Source of the DNA: Bacteroidota bacterium
GTDB taxonomy: Bacteria > Bacteroidota > Bacteroidia > Bacteroidales > Prolixibacteraceae
Reading direction: 5' to 3'
NCBI GenBank assembly: GCA_023251435.1
Contig: JAHEYU010000009.1
Location: forward strand, 1 to 64,000
Length of the DNA stretch: 64,000 nt
The translations under genes were made by a program, and so were the position numbers. Within the stretch, counting starts at the first letter, position 1; each line of letters starts with the position of its first letter. The notes beneath the pieces are model-generated. The model did no database searches. It saw only the letters and a program-made list of their open reading frames with translations, and was not told the origin of the DNA. Below are positions 43,781-52,260 of the stretch, in pieces.

Positions 43781-44502
43781 GGCAGTTGGTTTATTCGGGT
43801 TAATTTTAGCATGGCTGCTTGATCCTCCCAATCAATAAATCTTTTTTGATGGGCATACCGCTCAATCATTTTGGTTAGTTCTTCCGATGAAGCAGTGAGT
43901 AGCAGCCGCCCGGCATCTTCCACCCATCGGTATTTAATCCTGACACGTTTGTCTTCAATCATACTTTTCATGTATTCGGCGCCGAGCCACGACACTTTTA
44001 ACTGTTTGTTCTGAAAAGTTATTCGGGCCAGCGTATGAACAGTGAAGTAATTTTCTCTTGCCATTCGGCTTTTCTGAATAGCCGATATTTCGCGGGGGCT
44101 AAAATCACCGTACAAGTCACCGTTTATCCTGAAAAGAACCAACCGAAACTGGTATTGTGCCGAATCCGGATTATTGCCAATAAGTTTTACAACGTAATGG
44201 TTTTGAGGTTTGAAAACCGTTGAATCTTTGCCCTGTTTGGTCTTGATTTTCTCTTCAGAAATGAATTGTTTGATTTGCCAGACAGAGGTGGTGTCAGTCA
44301 ATTCCCAATGACTACTGCTTTTTTCAATCGAATCCTTTTTTGATTGAATCGGTTGTACCGACCAGTTCCCTTCAATTTCGGGAGCAATCGCAACATTCTT
44401 TTCGAGGTAAAAAGGGTTCAGCGAGCAAATCATTATAAAATCGGTGCATCCTGAAATGAACAGGAAGATTCCGGAGACGATTAGTAGTTTTCTAAGTTTC
44501 AT
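43777..44502 (-). CDS. lipoprotein of the LytTR/kinase operon, unknown
   Basis: 241 residues with a lipobox ending at Cys19 (LFISGC). The mature part begins with a beta-rich segment (EIEGNWSVQPIQ, SSSHWELTDTT, HYVVKLIG, YQFRLVLFRINGDLYGDF) and ends in a helical region. No domain recognised. Since its stop overlaps the kinase start, it is probably an accessory or ligand-binding part of that sensory system. The upstream 186 bp, divergent from the AlbA_2 gene, show no clear promoter box. Confidence 0.65.
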   Translation of the reverse strand: MKLRKLLIVSGIFLFISGCTDFIMICSLNPFYLEKNVAIAPEIEGNWSVQPIQSKKDSIEKSSSHWELTDTTSVWQIKQFISEEKIKTKQGKDSTVFKPQNHYVVKLIGNNPDSAQYQFRLVLFRINGDLYGDFSPREISAIQKSRMARENYFTVHTLARITFQNKQLKVSWLGAEYMKSMIEDKRVRIKYRWVEDAGRLLLTASSEELTKMIERYAHQKRFIDWEDQAAMLKLTRINQLP

Positions 44503-44688
44503 AATCGTTGATTTTAAATTCTGAACCGAAGATAGAGTGAATAAAACCGACCGGAAACTTTTTTCGACGAAACTCCCCGTTTTTTCGATGGGGAAGGAAA
44601 TTCCACACTATTTTCCTGATAGTTGATTATATTTGGGATTAATAATGATAAATTGCCTACATAAAAGTCACCAAAAACTAATAAAAAA

Positions 44689-46062
44689 ATGTTAGCGGAA
44701 GAGGAACTGAAAAGCATAATTGAAAGTGGTGAAGGCTATAATGCCGAGTTTAAAGTTCGGGTTCCAAATAAAGTTAAGGAACTTACGGAGGAAGTTTGCG
44801 CCTTTGCCAATGCAGCCGGCGGGGTGCTGGTAATTGGGGTTGATGATGCCAATATAATTCATGGCGTAAATATTGATAACTCGAAAAGGTCTGCCATTCA
44901 AAATTCTTTGAATGATATTAATCCTCACATATACTGCCCTATTTACAGCCTTGTTATTGAAGATAACGAGATTTGGATTATTGAAGTTATATCTGGACCT
45001 CAAAAACCATATACACTTTCCGGTGCGATTTATGTTCGTCAGGGGCCTAATTCACAAAAAATTACATCAGTCGAGCAAATGCGAGATTTCTTTCAGCAAA
45101 CCGACCGTATTTATTTTGATGAAGGAACGTGCAAGGAATTTGATGCTGAAAAAGACATGGATGAAGCCAATTTTGATGAATTCAGAATTGCAGCTGGGTT
45201 GTCACGAACTGTTAGCCGGGAGCAAATTATCCGTAATTTGAAATTGACACTTCCTGATGGAACTTTTAAAAATGGAGCTGTCCTTTTTTTCGGTTCTTCT
45301 CCTGAAAACTTTTTTGAAAAGGCAGTTATCCGATGTGTGGCATTTGAAAGAACCAATAAAACCCAAATCGTTGACGATAAGGTTTATGGTGGCCCATTAA
45401 TGCAACAGTATCATCAAGCCATGCAATGGTTAAAAGGGAAACTGAACGTTCGTTACGAAATAGAAGGTTCAGGGCCGCGAAATGAAATTTGGGAAATTCC
45501 TGAAACTGCCTTTAAGGAAACCATCATTAATGCTTTGTCGCATCGCGATTATTACGATAAAGGTGCACGAATTACGATTGAATTATTTTCAGACCGGGTG
45601 GAGATTTCAAATCCCGGCGGCTTAGTGAGCGCCATTAGCCAGAAAGATTTTGGGACAAAGAGCCATAGTCGGAATCCGTTGATTTTTGGATTATTTGAGC
45701 GCATAGATATGGTTGAACAAATTGGTTCGGGAATAAGTCGGATACGGGATGAAATTGAGAAAAGCGGCCTTCCTTTGCCTGAATTTAAAACAGAAGGGAT
45801 GTTTACAGTTAGTTTTAAACGGCCAGAGAAAGATTTTCATAAAGAAACTAGGGAAGAAACTAGGGAAGAAACTAGGGAAGAAACTAGGGAGAAGATTATT
45901 CGCTTAATTAAAGAGAACAATAAAATTACCACTATTGAATTAGCATCTGAAATAGGAATAAGTGAAAAGGGAATAGAATACCATCTGAAAAAATTAAAAT
46001 CGGGAAACATACTTAAACGAATTGGTTCAACGAAAGATGGCCAGTGGAAAATTATTGAATAG
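44689..46062 (+). CDS. AlbA_2/divergent-AAA regulator with ATP-binding and winged-helix domains
   Basis: 457 residues. The N-terminal AlbA_2 domain (about 8-125; IESGEGYNAEFKV, VCAFANAAGGVLVIGVDD) is followed by a middle region and an ATP-binding HATPase-like domain (about 265-385; ETAFKETIINALSHRDY, VEISNPGGL, DMVEQIGSGISRI). A charged linker made of four ETRE repeats comes next (about 386-401). The protein ends in a winged helix (about 400-457; TTIELASEIGISEKGIEYHLKKL). Such proteins are stand-alone regulators, some linked to phage defence or toxin regulation; the role here is unknown. The linker repeat is a 12-bp DNA tandem repeat that can change length without breaking the frame. Confidence 0.85.
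   Translation: MLAEEELKSIIESGEGYNAEFKVRVPNKVKELTEEVCAFANAAGGVLVIGVDDANIIHGVNIDNSKRSAIQNSLNDINPHIYCPIYSLVIEDNEIWIIEVISGPQKPYTLSGAIYVRQGPNSQKITSVEQMRDFFQQTDRIYFDEGTCKEFDAEKDMDEANFDEFRIAAGLSRTVSREQIIRNLKLTLPDGTFKNGAVLFFGSSPENFFEKAVIRCVAFERTNKTQIVDDKVYGGPLMQQYHQAMQWLKGKLNVRYEIEGSGPRNEIWEIPETAFKETIINALSHRDYYDKGARITIELFSDRVEISNPGGLVSAISQKDFGTKSHSRNPLIFGLFERIDMVEQIGSGISRIRDEIEKSGLPLPEFKTEGMFTVSFKRPEKDFHKETREETREETREETREKIIRLIKENNKITTIELASEIGISEKGIEYHLKKLKSGNILKRIGSTKDGQWKIIE
45844..45891 (+). repeat. 12-bp tandem repeat, four units, in frame
   Basis: GAAACTAGGGAA repeated four times, the last unit ending GAG, within the AlbA_2-type gene; each unit encodes Glu-Thr-Arg-Glu in the hinge before the winged helix. 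Confidence 0.92.
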
Positions 46063-46104
46063 AATTACATTTATCTTATTTTAAACCATACAAAAACTGA
46101 TCTA

Positions 46105-47334
46105 ATGATAAAAAAAATGTTGAGTTTCTGCCTGATTTCAGGCATGTTGATGAGCTTTTCAGGAGAGAAAAACAAGCAGAATACCGAAAAGAAAGTACAA
46201 CGTATTCACGATAAATGCCTGACTGTTGATACGCATTGCGATACTCCGATGCAAATGATCAAACCAGGGTTCAACATTCGCGACGAACATCAGTCGCCCA
46301 ATAGCCGTGTTGATTTTCCCCGCATGAAAACCGGCGGACTGGATGCCATGTTTTTTGCCGCGTTCACCGGGCAGAAACCGCGCACCGACGAAAACTACTC
46401 GAAAGCCTATTCCATTGCCAATCAAATGATCGATTCGCTCCATTCGGCCGTTAGTCACAATAACGAGTTTGCTACGCTGGCGCTGAAAGCCGACGATTTG
46501 GCCGATATCGAAAAAACCGGGAAACGTGCGGTTTACATCGGTATGGAAAACGGATTTCCGCTGGCAAAAGATATCACGCGCGTAGAAGAATATTATAAAA
46601 AGGGAGTTCGATACATTACGTTTTGCCATTCGTACCACAACGATATTTGCGACTCGTCGAGCGATGCGAAGCCTGCAGAGCACAATGGAGTGAGCGATTT
46701 CGGAAAACAGGTTATTGCCGAAATGAACCGGCTTGGAATGATGGTCGATATTTCTCATGCTTCTGATAAGTCGTTTTTCGATGCTGTTGAGCTGAGCAAA
46801 GCTCCGGTAATTGCGTCGCATAGCTCGGTTCGCGCTGTAGCAAAACATAACCGTAACATGACCGATGAAATGATTAAAAAACTGGCCGAAAAAGGCGGGG
46901 TGATTCAGATTTGCCTGTTAGACGACTACATCAAAGAACCCGACACTACTTCTGTCAAATTCAGGAGAATGAAACAGGTTATGAAAAAGTACCGTGAAGG
47001 AGCAGGAAAAATGACCGAAGCCGAACGCGAAGCTTTATCGAAGGAATGGAATGAGGTGGAAGCAATGAACCCGGAACTACTTCCAACAGTAAAAGATATG
47101 GTTGACCATATTGATCACGTTAAAAACCTGGTGGGCGCCGATTACGTTGGCATTGGCAGCGATTTTGATGGTGGCGGCGGTTTGCGCGATTGTGCCGATG
47201 TAAGTCAGTTTCCGAACATTACCCGCGAACTGCTCCAAAGAGGTTACTCTGAAAAGGAAATCAGGAAAATATGGGGTGGTAATTTGCTTAGAGTGTTTAG
47301 AGAAGTTGAGAAAGTGGCCGCAAAACTGAACTGA
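46105..47334 (+). CDS. membrane dipeptidase (peptidase family M19)
   Basis: 409 residues with a signal sequence (1-20). Zinc ligands and motifs of renal-dipeptidase-type enzymes are seen: TVDTHCDTP (His-x-Asp), GMENGFPLA (metal-bridging Glu), YITFCHS, MVDISHASDKSF and IASHSSVRAV (the two further His sites), and IGSDFDGGG (Asp). M19 enzymes cleave dipeptides, including D-amino-acid-containing ones from peptidoglycan. It is exported or periplasmic. An insertion of about 35 residues rich in Lys, Arg and Glu (KYREGAGKMTEAEREAL) lies before the last motif, as in other Bacteroidota members. It converges on the TPR lipoprotein gene. Confidence 0.9.
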   Translation: MIKKMLSFCLISGMLMSFSGEKNKQNTEKKVQRIHDKCLTVDTHCDTPMQMIKPGFNIRDEHQSPNSRVDFPRMKTGGLDAMFFAAFTGQKPRTDENYSKAYSIANQMIDSLHSAVSHNNEFATLALKADDLADIEKTGKRAVYIGMENGFPLAKDITRVEEYYKKGVRYITFCHSYHNDICDSSSDAKPAEHNGVSDFGKQVIAEMNRLGMMVDISHASDKSFFDAVELSKAPVIASHSSVRAVAKHNRNMTDEMIKKLAEKGGVIQICLLDDYIKEPDTTSVKFRRMKQVMKKYREGAGKMTEAEREALSKEWNEVEAMNPELLPTVKDMVDHIDHVKNLVGADYVGIGSDFDGGGGLRDCADVSQFPNITRELLQRGYSEKEIRKIWGGNLLRVFREVEKVAAKLN

Positions 47335-47339
47335 TAATA

Positions 47340-47375
47340 AAAGAAAGAGCGACCCTTTCGGACCGCTCTTTCTTT
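47340..47375. terminator. bidirectional terminator
   Basis: 12-bp stem AAAGAAAGAGCG (47340-47351) / CGCTCTTTCTTT (47364-47375) between the dipeptidase gene (+) and the TPR lipoprotein gene (-). Confidence 0.88.
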
Positions 47376-47392
47376 TATCTGTTTGAATTCGA

Positions 47393-49147
47393 TTATTTTA
47401 CGATTTCTTTGAATTTTGCTTCGTTGAAATATTTTGCAAACTCCATATCGGTAGCTGCTGTCTTTTTCAATTCCGGTTTCATTTTAATAGCTGCTGCAAG
47501 GCTTTCGTACATCAGGTTTTCTTTTGCTGTACGTGCTCCAACCACTGCTTTAAAATATTCTTTCCAGTAGCAACCTTCCCATGTGCAACCTTCCAACGAT
47601 TTTAATGCACCGTTGTTGTCGCCTGCAAGAATTTTAGCCAAACCTGTATTTGGTGAATCAGAGTCGTTGAAATATTTAACGGCTTTTGCATAGTCGCCTT
47701 TAATGATGCTTAAAATACCAAGGTTGTTGTTTACAGCATCGCCGGCACCCGAAGCAGCTCCGAATAAAACTTCAGCTTTTGCCAGATCACCTTCTTTTAA
47801 AGCGCATACACCCAGATTGTTTTTAATAATTGGCTCATTGTTGTTCAGCTTTTCAGCTTTTTCGAACAAGCTTTTTGCATCGGCAGATTTTTGTTGTTTT
47901 ACCAAAACCATTCCGGCGTTGTTGAAACCTCTCCAGTCGTTCGGATATTGTTTCATGGCCGAATTATAGATAGCCAGTTTTTTGTTCAGGTCTTTGGTTA
48001 AAGTTGCAGCATAAAGCAATTCGGCAGGATTCAGTTTCGAAGGATCAGAATCGGCCAAAGCAGCAATTTCTTCGTCAGTTTTACCAATCAGGTCGATGCT
48101 GGTGGTGAATTTTGAACGACGTAATTGTGGTAAAATTTCGCTTGCAACTCCGGTGAAAGCAGCCGAAAGATTTTTGATTTCGCGTTCACGAACTTCAGGA
48201 TCGGTGTACATTGAAAGCACACGAAGGATCAATTCTTTGTCCTGGATGTTCGATTTAGCCATCATTTCTTTGAACCCTTCCCAATCTTCAGGAGTGAATT
48301 TAGTTTTGAATTCGGCTTCAACTTCAGCTTTTTTCAATTCACTGGTCAGGAATTTCGAAGAAGCGTCCATACGTTTTTCGGCCAGTTTAGTATTTAAATC
48401 CAAAGCTCCGTCTGGAGAGGCATAAGAAGAAACTTCCATGCTTCTAAGTTTTTTTCTTGGATCTTTTGCAATAGCCTGATTGTATTCGTTCAGTTTTGCA
48501 ATTTCGTCTTTGGTCAATTCTTCTTTCCGGATATCTGCTTTGTTGATCAGATATTTAATGTCAGCAGTATATTCATCAGGCACAACACGTTGGAAAGCGT
48601 CGATGTTTGGATCGTATTTTCCGGTGGTGTTTTTTCCGCGCTGAACGCCAATAATTGGAGTTGGGTAGTTAACAACCAATGTTGGAGTTGCAATTACACC
48701 CTTAGCAAGCTGAATTGGAGCAAAATCAACACTTTTAGCGCCTTGTGAAGCGGTAATCCGAAGTTCGAGGTTGGATAAACGCATCGCTTCGGCATAAGGA
48801 ACAGCATCTTTGTAAGCAAAGCTTCCGCCGCCTGATAAACTGATTACTTTGTTGTTAGCTTTTACTTTTTCGCCCTGAAGTGTTACAGGTTCAAAAGTTT
48901 TTTCGCCACCGTCGTATTTCAAAACGGGAGTAGCCACCAGAGTTACTTTTTTAGCAAAATACTTAGCAGGGAATTTTCCGTCGATTGCAAGGTCAACATT
49001 TCCGGCATGTGTTTCAAGAATTTCAGGAGTGGTTTTGAAGTCAATCAAGTTTGCATTCTTCTTCATTTTCTGCAAACTTGCACAGCTGCTAAACAAAACA
49101 GCAGCCAAAACAAAAAGAGCAAGTGGTTTTAAGTTAATGCGTCTCAT
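47393..49147 (-). CDS. TPR lipoprotein with Bacteroidota surface-protein-like N-terminus
   Basis: 584 residues with lipobox Cys22 (LFSSC). The N-terminal half is beta-rich (HAGNVDLAIDGKFPAKYF, VTLVATPVLKYDGGEKTF) and is followed by a region with a VSSYASPDGALDLN segment, reminiscent of an OmpA-like peptidoglycan-associated core. The C-terminal third has TPR units (about 395-500; WRGFNNAGMVLVKQQKSADAKSLFEKAEKLN, NNLGVCALKEGDLAKAEVLF). It probably scaffolds an envelope complex; this N-terminus is common in Bacteroidota but functionally uncharacterised. A TATTTTTG box lies 52 nt upstream. Confidence 0.75.
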   Translation of the reverse strand: MRRINLKPLALFVLAAVLFSSCASLQKMKKNANLIDFKTTPEILETHAGNVDLAIDGKFPAKYFAKKVTLVATPVLKYDGGEKTFEPVTLQGEKVKANNKVISLSGGGSFAYKDAVPYAEAMRLSNLELRITASQGAKSVDFAPIQLAKGVIATPTLVVNYPTPIIGVQRGKNTTGKYDPNIDAFQRVVPDEYTADIKYLINKADIRKEELTKDEIAKLNEYNQAIAKDPRKKLRSMEVSSYASPDGALDLNTKLAEKRMDASSKFLTSELKKAEVEAEFKTKFTPEDWEGFKEMMAKSNIQDKELILRVLSMYTDPEVREREIKNLSAAFTGVASEILPQLRRSKFTTSIDLIGKTDEEIAALADSDPSKLNPAELLYAATLTKDLNKKLAIYNSAMKQYPNDWRGFNNAGMVLVKQQKSADAKSLFEKAEKLNNNEPIIKNNLGVCALKEGDLAKAEVLFGAASGAGDAVNNNLGILSIIKGDYAKAVKYFNDSDSPNTGLAKILAGDNNGALKSLEGCTWEGCYWKEYFKAVVGARTAKENLMYESLAAAIKMKPELKKTAATDMEFAKYFNEAKFKEIVK

Positions 49148-49198
49148 AATGTATCAATATTAAAATTTGAAATTGTATTAAATTCGGTTGATGTGCCC

Positions 49199-49206
49199 CA
49201 AAAATA
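49199..49206 (-). promoter_or_regulatory. candidate -7 box for the TPR lipoprotein gene
   Basis: Minus-strand TATTTTTG fits TAnnTTTG, 52 nt upstream of the start; no good -33 box at the expected distance. Confidence 0.35.
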
Positions 49207-49258
49207 GTATTATTTTTCAATGTCTCATAACCGAAAGTCGCTTTTCGGATACGATTTC

Positions 49259-49894
49259 TCACAAAAACAATCTTGTTATCCCTTTATTATATTGCTTGTT
49301 AAATATTAAATTGTCAATTTTTTCAAAATCTTCGGGCTCGTTTACAAAATCTATACCATTTGTGTCGATTATCAGAATTGGAATGTCATTTTGCTGTTTA
49401 AAATAGCCAAAATATCCCTGTGTGATTTTTTCGAGGTACTCTTTCGTAATATATGTTTCGTAATTCCTGCCACGAAGTGCAATATTTTTAAGAAGCAGAT
49501 CGGTATCCTTGTGAAGGTAAACATACAAATCGGGCTTTGGCATTTTGTCGTAAATAATGGTAAAAAACTGTCGGTACAAATTATACTCGTCTGGCTGTAA
49601 AGTGTTTTGAGCAAAAATAAGCGACTTCATAAAATAGTAGTCCGAAATGGTGAACTTACTGAACAGATCGAAATGGCTTAGTTCGCGGTTCAGCTGATTA
49701 TAACGCTCGGCAAGAAAAGCCATTTCGAGAGGAAATGAATACTGGTCCTGATTGGCATAGAATTTTGGCAGGAACGGATTGTCGGCAAATTGCTCCAAAA
49801 CGAGTTTTGCCTGGTATTTTTTACTAATCATTTGCGCAAGAGTTGTTTTCCCTGCGCCTATATTTCCTTCAATCACCAAATAGTTTAAGCTCAT
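49259..49894 (-). CDS. deoxynucleoside kinase (dNK family)
   Basis: 211 residues, cytosolic. P-loop GNIGAGKTT (residues 10-18), substrate-site LEQFADNPFL, a lid-type segment LRGRNYE with the catalytic arginines, and a DERS-like region near FLAERYNQ. The family phosphorylates deoxyadenosine, deoxycytidine or deoxyguanosine in nucleoside salvage; which one cannot be told. It lies between two terminators and is followed by the TPR lipoprotein gene on the same strand after 111 bp. Confidence 0.88.
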   Translation of the reverse strand: MSLNYLVIEGNIGAGKTTLAQMISKKYQAKLVLEQFADNPFLPKFYANQDQYSFPLEMAFLAERYNQLNRELSHFDLFSKFTISDYYFMKSLIFAQNTLQPDEYNLYRQFFTIIYDKMPKPDLYVYLHKDTDLLLKNIALRGRNYETYITKEYLEKITQGYFGYFKQQNDIPILIIDTNGIDFVNEPEDFEKIDNLIFNKQYNKGITRLFL

Positions 49895-49908
49895 AATCAG
49901 GACATAAA

Positions 49909-49938
49909 AAAATCCCGGAGATTGTTTTCCGGGATTTT
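49909..49938 (-). terminator. terminator of the prolyl oligopeptidase gene
   Basis: 11-bp stem AAAATCCCGGA (49909-49919) / TCCGGGATTTT (49928-49938), 8-nt loop, between the peptidase gene end and the dNK start. Confidence 0.85.
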
Positions 49939-49975
49939 AAAAGTACTATATTTTGTGCTAATTGAAATGACTTTT

Positions 49976-52084
49976 TTACATCTTCATACCTAAATGATAG
50001 AATACAAACGACCACACGTCGGTATATTCTTCAATCACCTTGGCAGTCGGTTTTCCGGCGCCATGACCAGCTTTTGCGTCGATGCGCACCAAAAGCGGCA
50101 GTTTATTTTTGGCATTTAATTCCTGTAATCGGGCCATGTATTTAAATGTGTGCGCCGGAACTACCCGATCGTCGTGATCGGCAGTAGTTGCCAGTACTGC
50201 CGGATAGTTTCCATTTTCCTTAATGGTGTGATAAGGCGAATAATTATGCAGGTATTTAAACATTTCTTCGCTCTCTTCGCTCGATCCGTAATCGCCTGCC
50301 CAGGCCCAGCCAATGGTGAATTTATGAAACCGAAGCATGTCCATAACCCCAACGGCTGGCAAAGCAACTTTAAACAATTCGGGCCGCTGATTGGCAACAG
50401 CACCAACCAGTAATCCGCCATTTGACCCTCCCTGAATGGCCAGTTTTTCGCTTGAAGTGTATTTCTGGCTGATAAGGTATTCGGCTGCTGCAATAAAATC
50501 ATCGAACACATTTTGCTTTTGCAATTTGGTACCGGCTTTATGCCATTCTTCGCCATACTCGCCTCCACCGCGAAGGTTAGCCACTACCAGCACTCCCCCT
50601 TTTTCGATAAATGCCATGCGCGAAGCCGAGAATGTCGGTTTCTGGCTGACATTGAATCCGCCGTAAGCATACAAAAGAGTTGGATTATTGCCATTCAATT
50701 CAATCCCCATTTTATGAACGATAAACATCGGAATCTTCGTTCCATCTTTGCTGGCATAAAATTCCTGTTTCACCTCAAAATCTTCAGGATTGAATTTTAT
50801 TTCGGGTCTGAAGTGCAGTGCAGATTGTTTGGTTTCGAAATCGTATTTGTAAACTTCGCCCGGTGTATTGAACGAAGTATAACTGAAGAAAGCAGTGGTT
50901 TCGTCCTTTTTTCCGGAGAAGGCAGCCACTGTGCCAATTCCCGGAAGCTGAACTTCGTGATCTAAAACACCATCGTACGAATAAACTTCTACTTTGCTGC
51001 GTGCATCGGTCATGTAATTAACAACCAATTTGCCTGCAATCAGACGAACTGATTCCAATACATCATTTTTCTCCGGAATAATATCCACCCAGTTTGCTTC
51101 TTCCGGTTTGCTTGTATTGATTCTGATTAAACGGTATTTAGGCGCTTTGTAATTGGTAAGTACATAAAGTTCGTCGCCAATGTTTTCAACGGCATTAAAT
51201 TCGAACTCGTAACTATCCATCAGGCTTGTAAATCCACTGTTGGGTTTACTAAGGTCTTTAATGTCAAGCGCATTGCCGTGAGTTCCCTTGCTTTTGGTAA
51301 CCAAAAGAAAACGTTTGTCGTCGGTTAATCCTGCTCCAAACATCTGTTTCGGATTGGTCAGATCGCTTGCAATCAATTGGTCAGATGACTGTTCGGTTCC
51401 CAATTTGTGGAAATATACTTTTTGATATTCGTTTGCTTTCGAAAGTTCACTTCCTGCTTCAGGCTGGTCGTATGCGCTGTAGAAAAATCCGTCGCGGTAC
51501 CAGCTCACTCCTGAAAATTTAACCCACTGAATGTGATCGGGAAGCATTTCACCAGTTTCGATATTCTTTACAAAAATTTCGTTCCAGTCGGAGCCAGATT
51601 TGGCAACCTGGTACATCAGATATTTACCGTCATTCGATATTTCGATATTGGTGAGCGCCGCAGTTCCGTCAGCCGACAAAGTATTCGGATCGAGCAAAAC
51701 CTTTGGTTCTGCAGCAAAATCGGTCGTTGTGTAAAGTACACTCTGATTCTGCAATCCGTTATTCTTGTAGAAGAAGTACTGTCCTGCTTCCTTGAAAGGT
51801 GTTCCGTATTTAGGATAATCCCATAATTCGGTCAGCCGTGTTTTAATCTGCTCGCGATTGGGCAGTTTTTCCAGATAACCAAAAGTGAGCTGGTTCTGGG
51901 TTTTAACCCAGTCGGCGGTTTCTTCCGAATTGTCGTCTTCGAGCCATCTGTAAGGGTCTTCTACTTCGGTTCCAAAATAGTTGTCTTTAACATCCACCTT
52001 TTTTGTTGGGGTGTACTGAATTGTTTTTTGGGTGCAAGACATCATAAATGAAAGTGCTAATAAAGAAAGAATGGTTTTTTTCAT
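49976..52084 (-). CDS. prolyl oligopeptidase family serine peptidase (S9A), lipoprotein
   Basis: 702 residues with lipobox Cys17 (SFMMSC). An N-terminal linker (VEDPYRWLEDDNSEETADWV, typical of S9A) and a seven-bladed propeller (about 90-420) gate the C-terminal alpha/beta-hydrolase domain. The catalytic triad is Ser554 (GGSNGG), Asp in DHDDRV (about 638) and His674 (KAGHGAGKP). It cleaves short proline-containing peptides after Pro. The lipoprotein signal places it on the periplasmic or surface side, unlike the cytosolic eukaryotic enzyme. It is monocistronic with its own terminator. Confidence 0.92.
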   Translation of the reverse strand: MKKTILSLLALSFMMSCTQKTIQYTPTKKVDVKDNYFGTEVEDPYRWLEDDNSEETADWVKTQNQLTFGYLEKLPNREQIKTRLTELWDYPKYGTPFKEAGQYFFYKNNGLQNQSVLYTTTDFAAEPKVLLDPNTLSADGTAALTNIEISNDGKYLMYQVAKSGSDWNEIFVKNIETGEMLPDHIQWVKFSGVSWYRDGFFYSAYDQPEAGSELSKANEYQKVYFHKLGTEQSSDQLIASDLTNPKQMFGAGLTDDKRFLLVTKSKGTHGNALDIKDLSKPNSGFTSLMDSYEFEFNAVENIGDELYVLTNYKAPKYRLIRINTSKPEEANWVDIIPEKNDVLESVRLIAGKLVVNYMTDARSKVEVYSYDGVLDHEVQLPGIGTVAAFSGKKDETTAFFSYTSFNTPGEVYKYDFETKQSALHFRPEIKFNPEDFEVKQEFYASKDGTKIPMFIVHKMGIELNGNNPTLLYAYGGFNVSQKPTFSASRMAFIEKGGVLVVANLRGGGEYGEEWHKAGTKLQKQNVFDDFIAAAEYLISQKYTSSEKLAIQGGSNGGLLVGAVANQRPELFKVALPAVGVMDMLRFHKFTIGWAWAGDYGSSEESEEMFKYLHNYSPYHTIKENGNYPAVLATTADHDDRVVPAHTFKYMARLQELNAKNKLPLLVRIDAKAGHGAGKPTAKVIEEYTDVWSFVFYHLGMKM

Positions 52085-52205
52085 TTTCCTGATATTTGGT
52101 TTAATTTTTTCGGATTCAAATACCTGAAGTATCTGTATTAATCGTCAATGTTCTGCTATTATACAAAACGATAGCGGGAGCAAGATAGCAATTCATATTT
52201 AAACA

Positions 52206-52232
52206 AAAAATGCCCGACTGGCGGGCATTTTT
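52206..52232 (-). terminator. terminator of pnp
   Basis: 11-bp stem AAAAATGCCCG (52206-52216) / CGGGCATTTTT (52222-52232), 5-nt loop, just past the pnp stop on the minus strand. Confidence 0.88.
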
Positions 52233-52260
52233 ACATTATCTAATGAATTAAATTGTCCGG

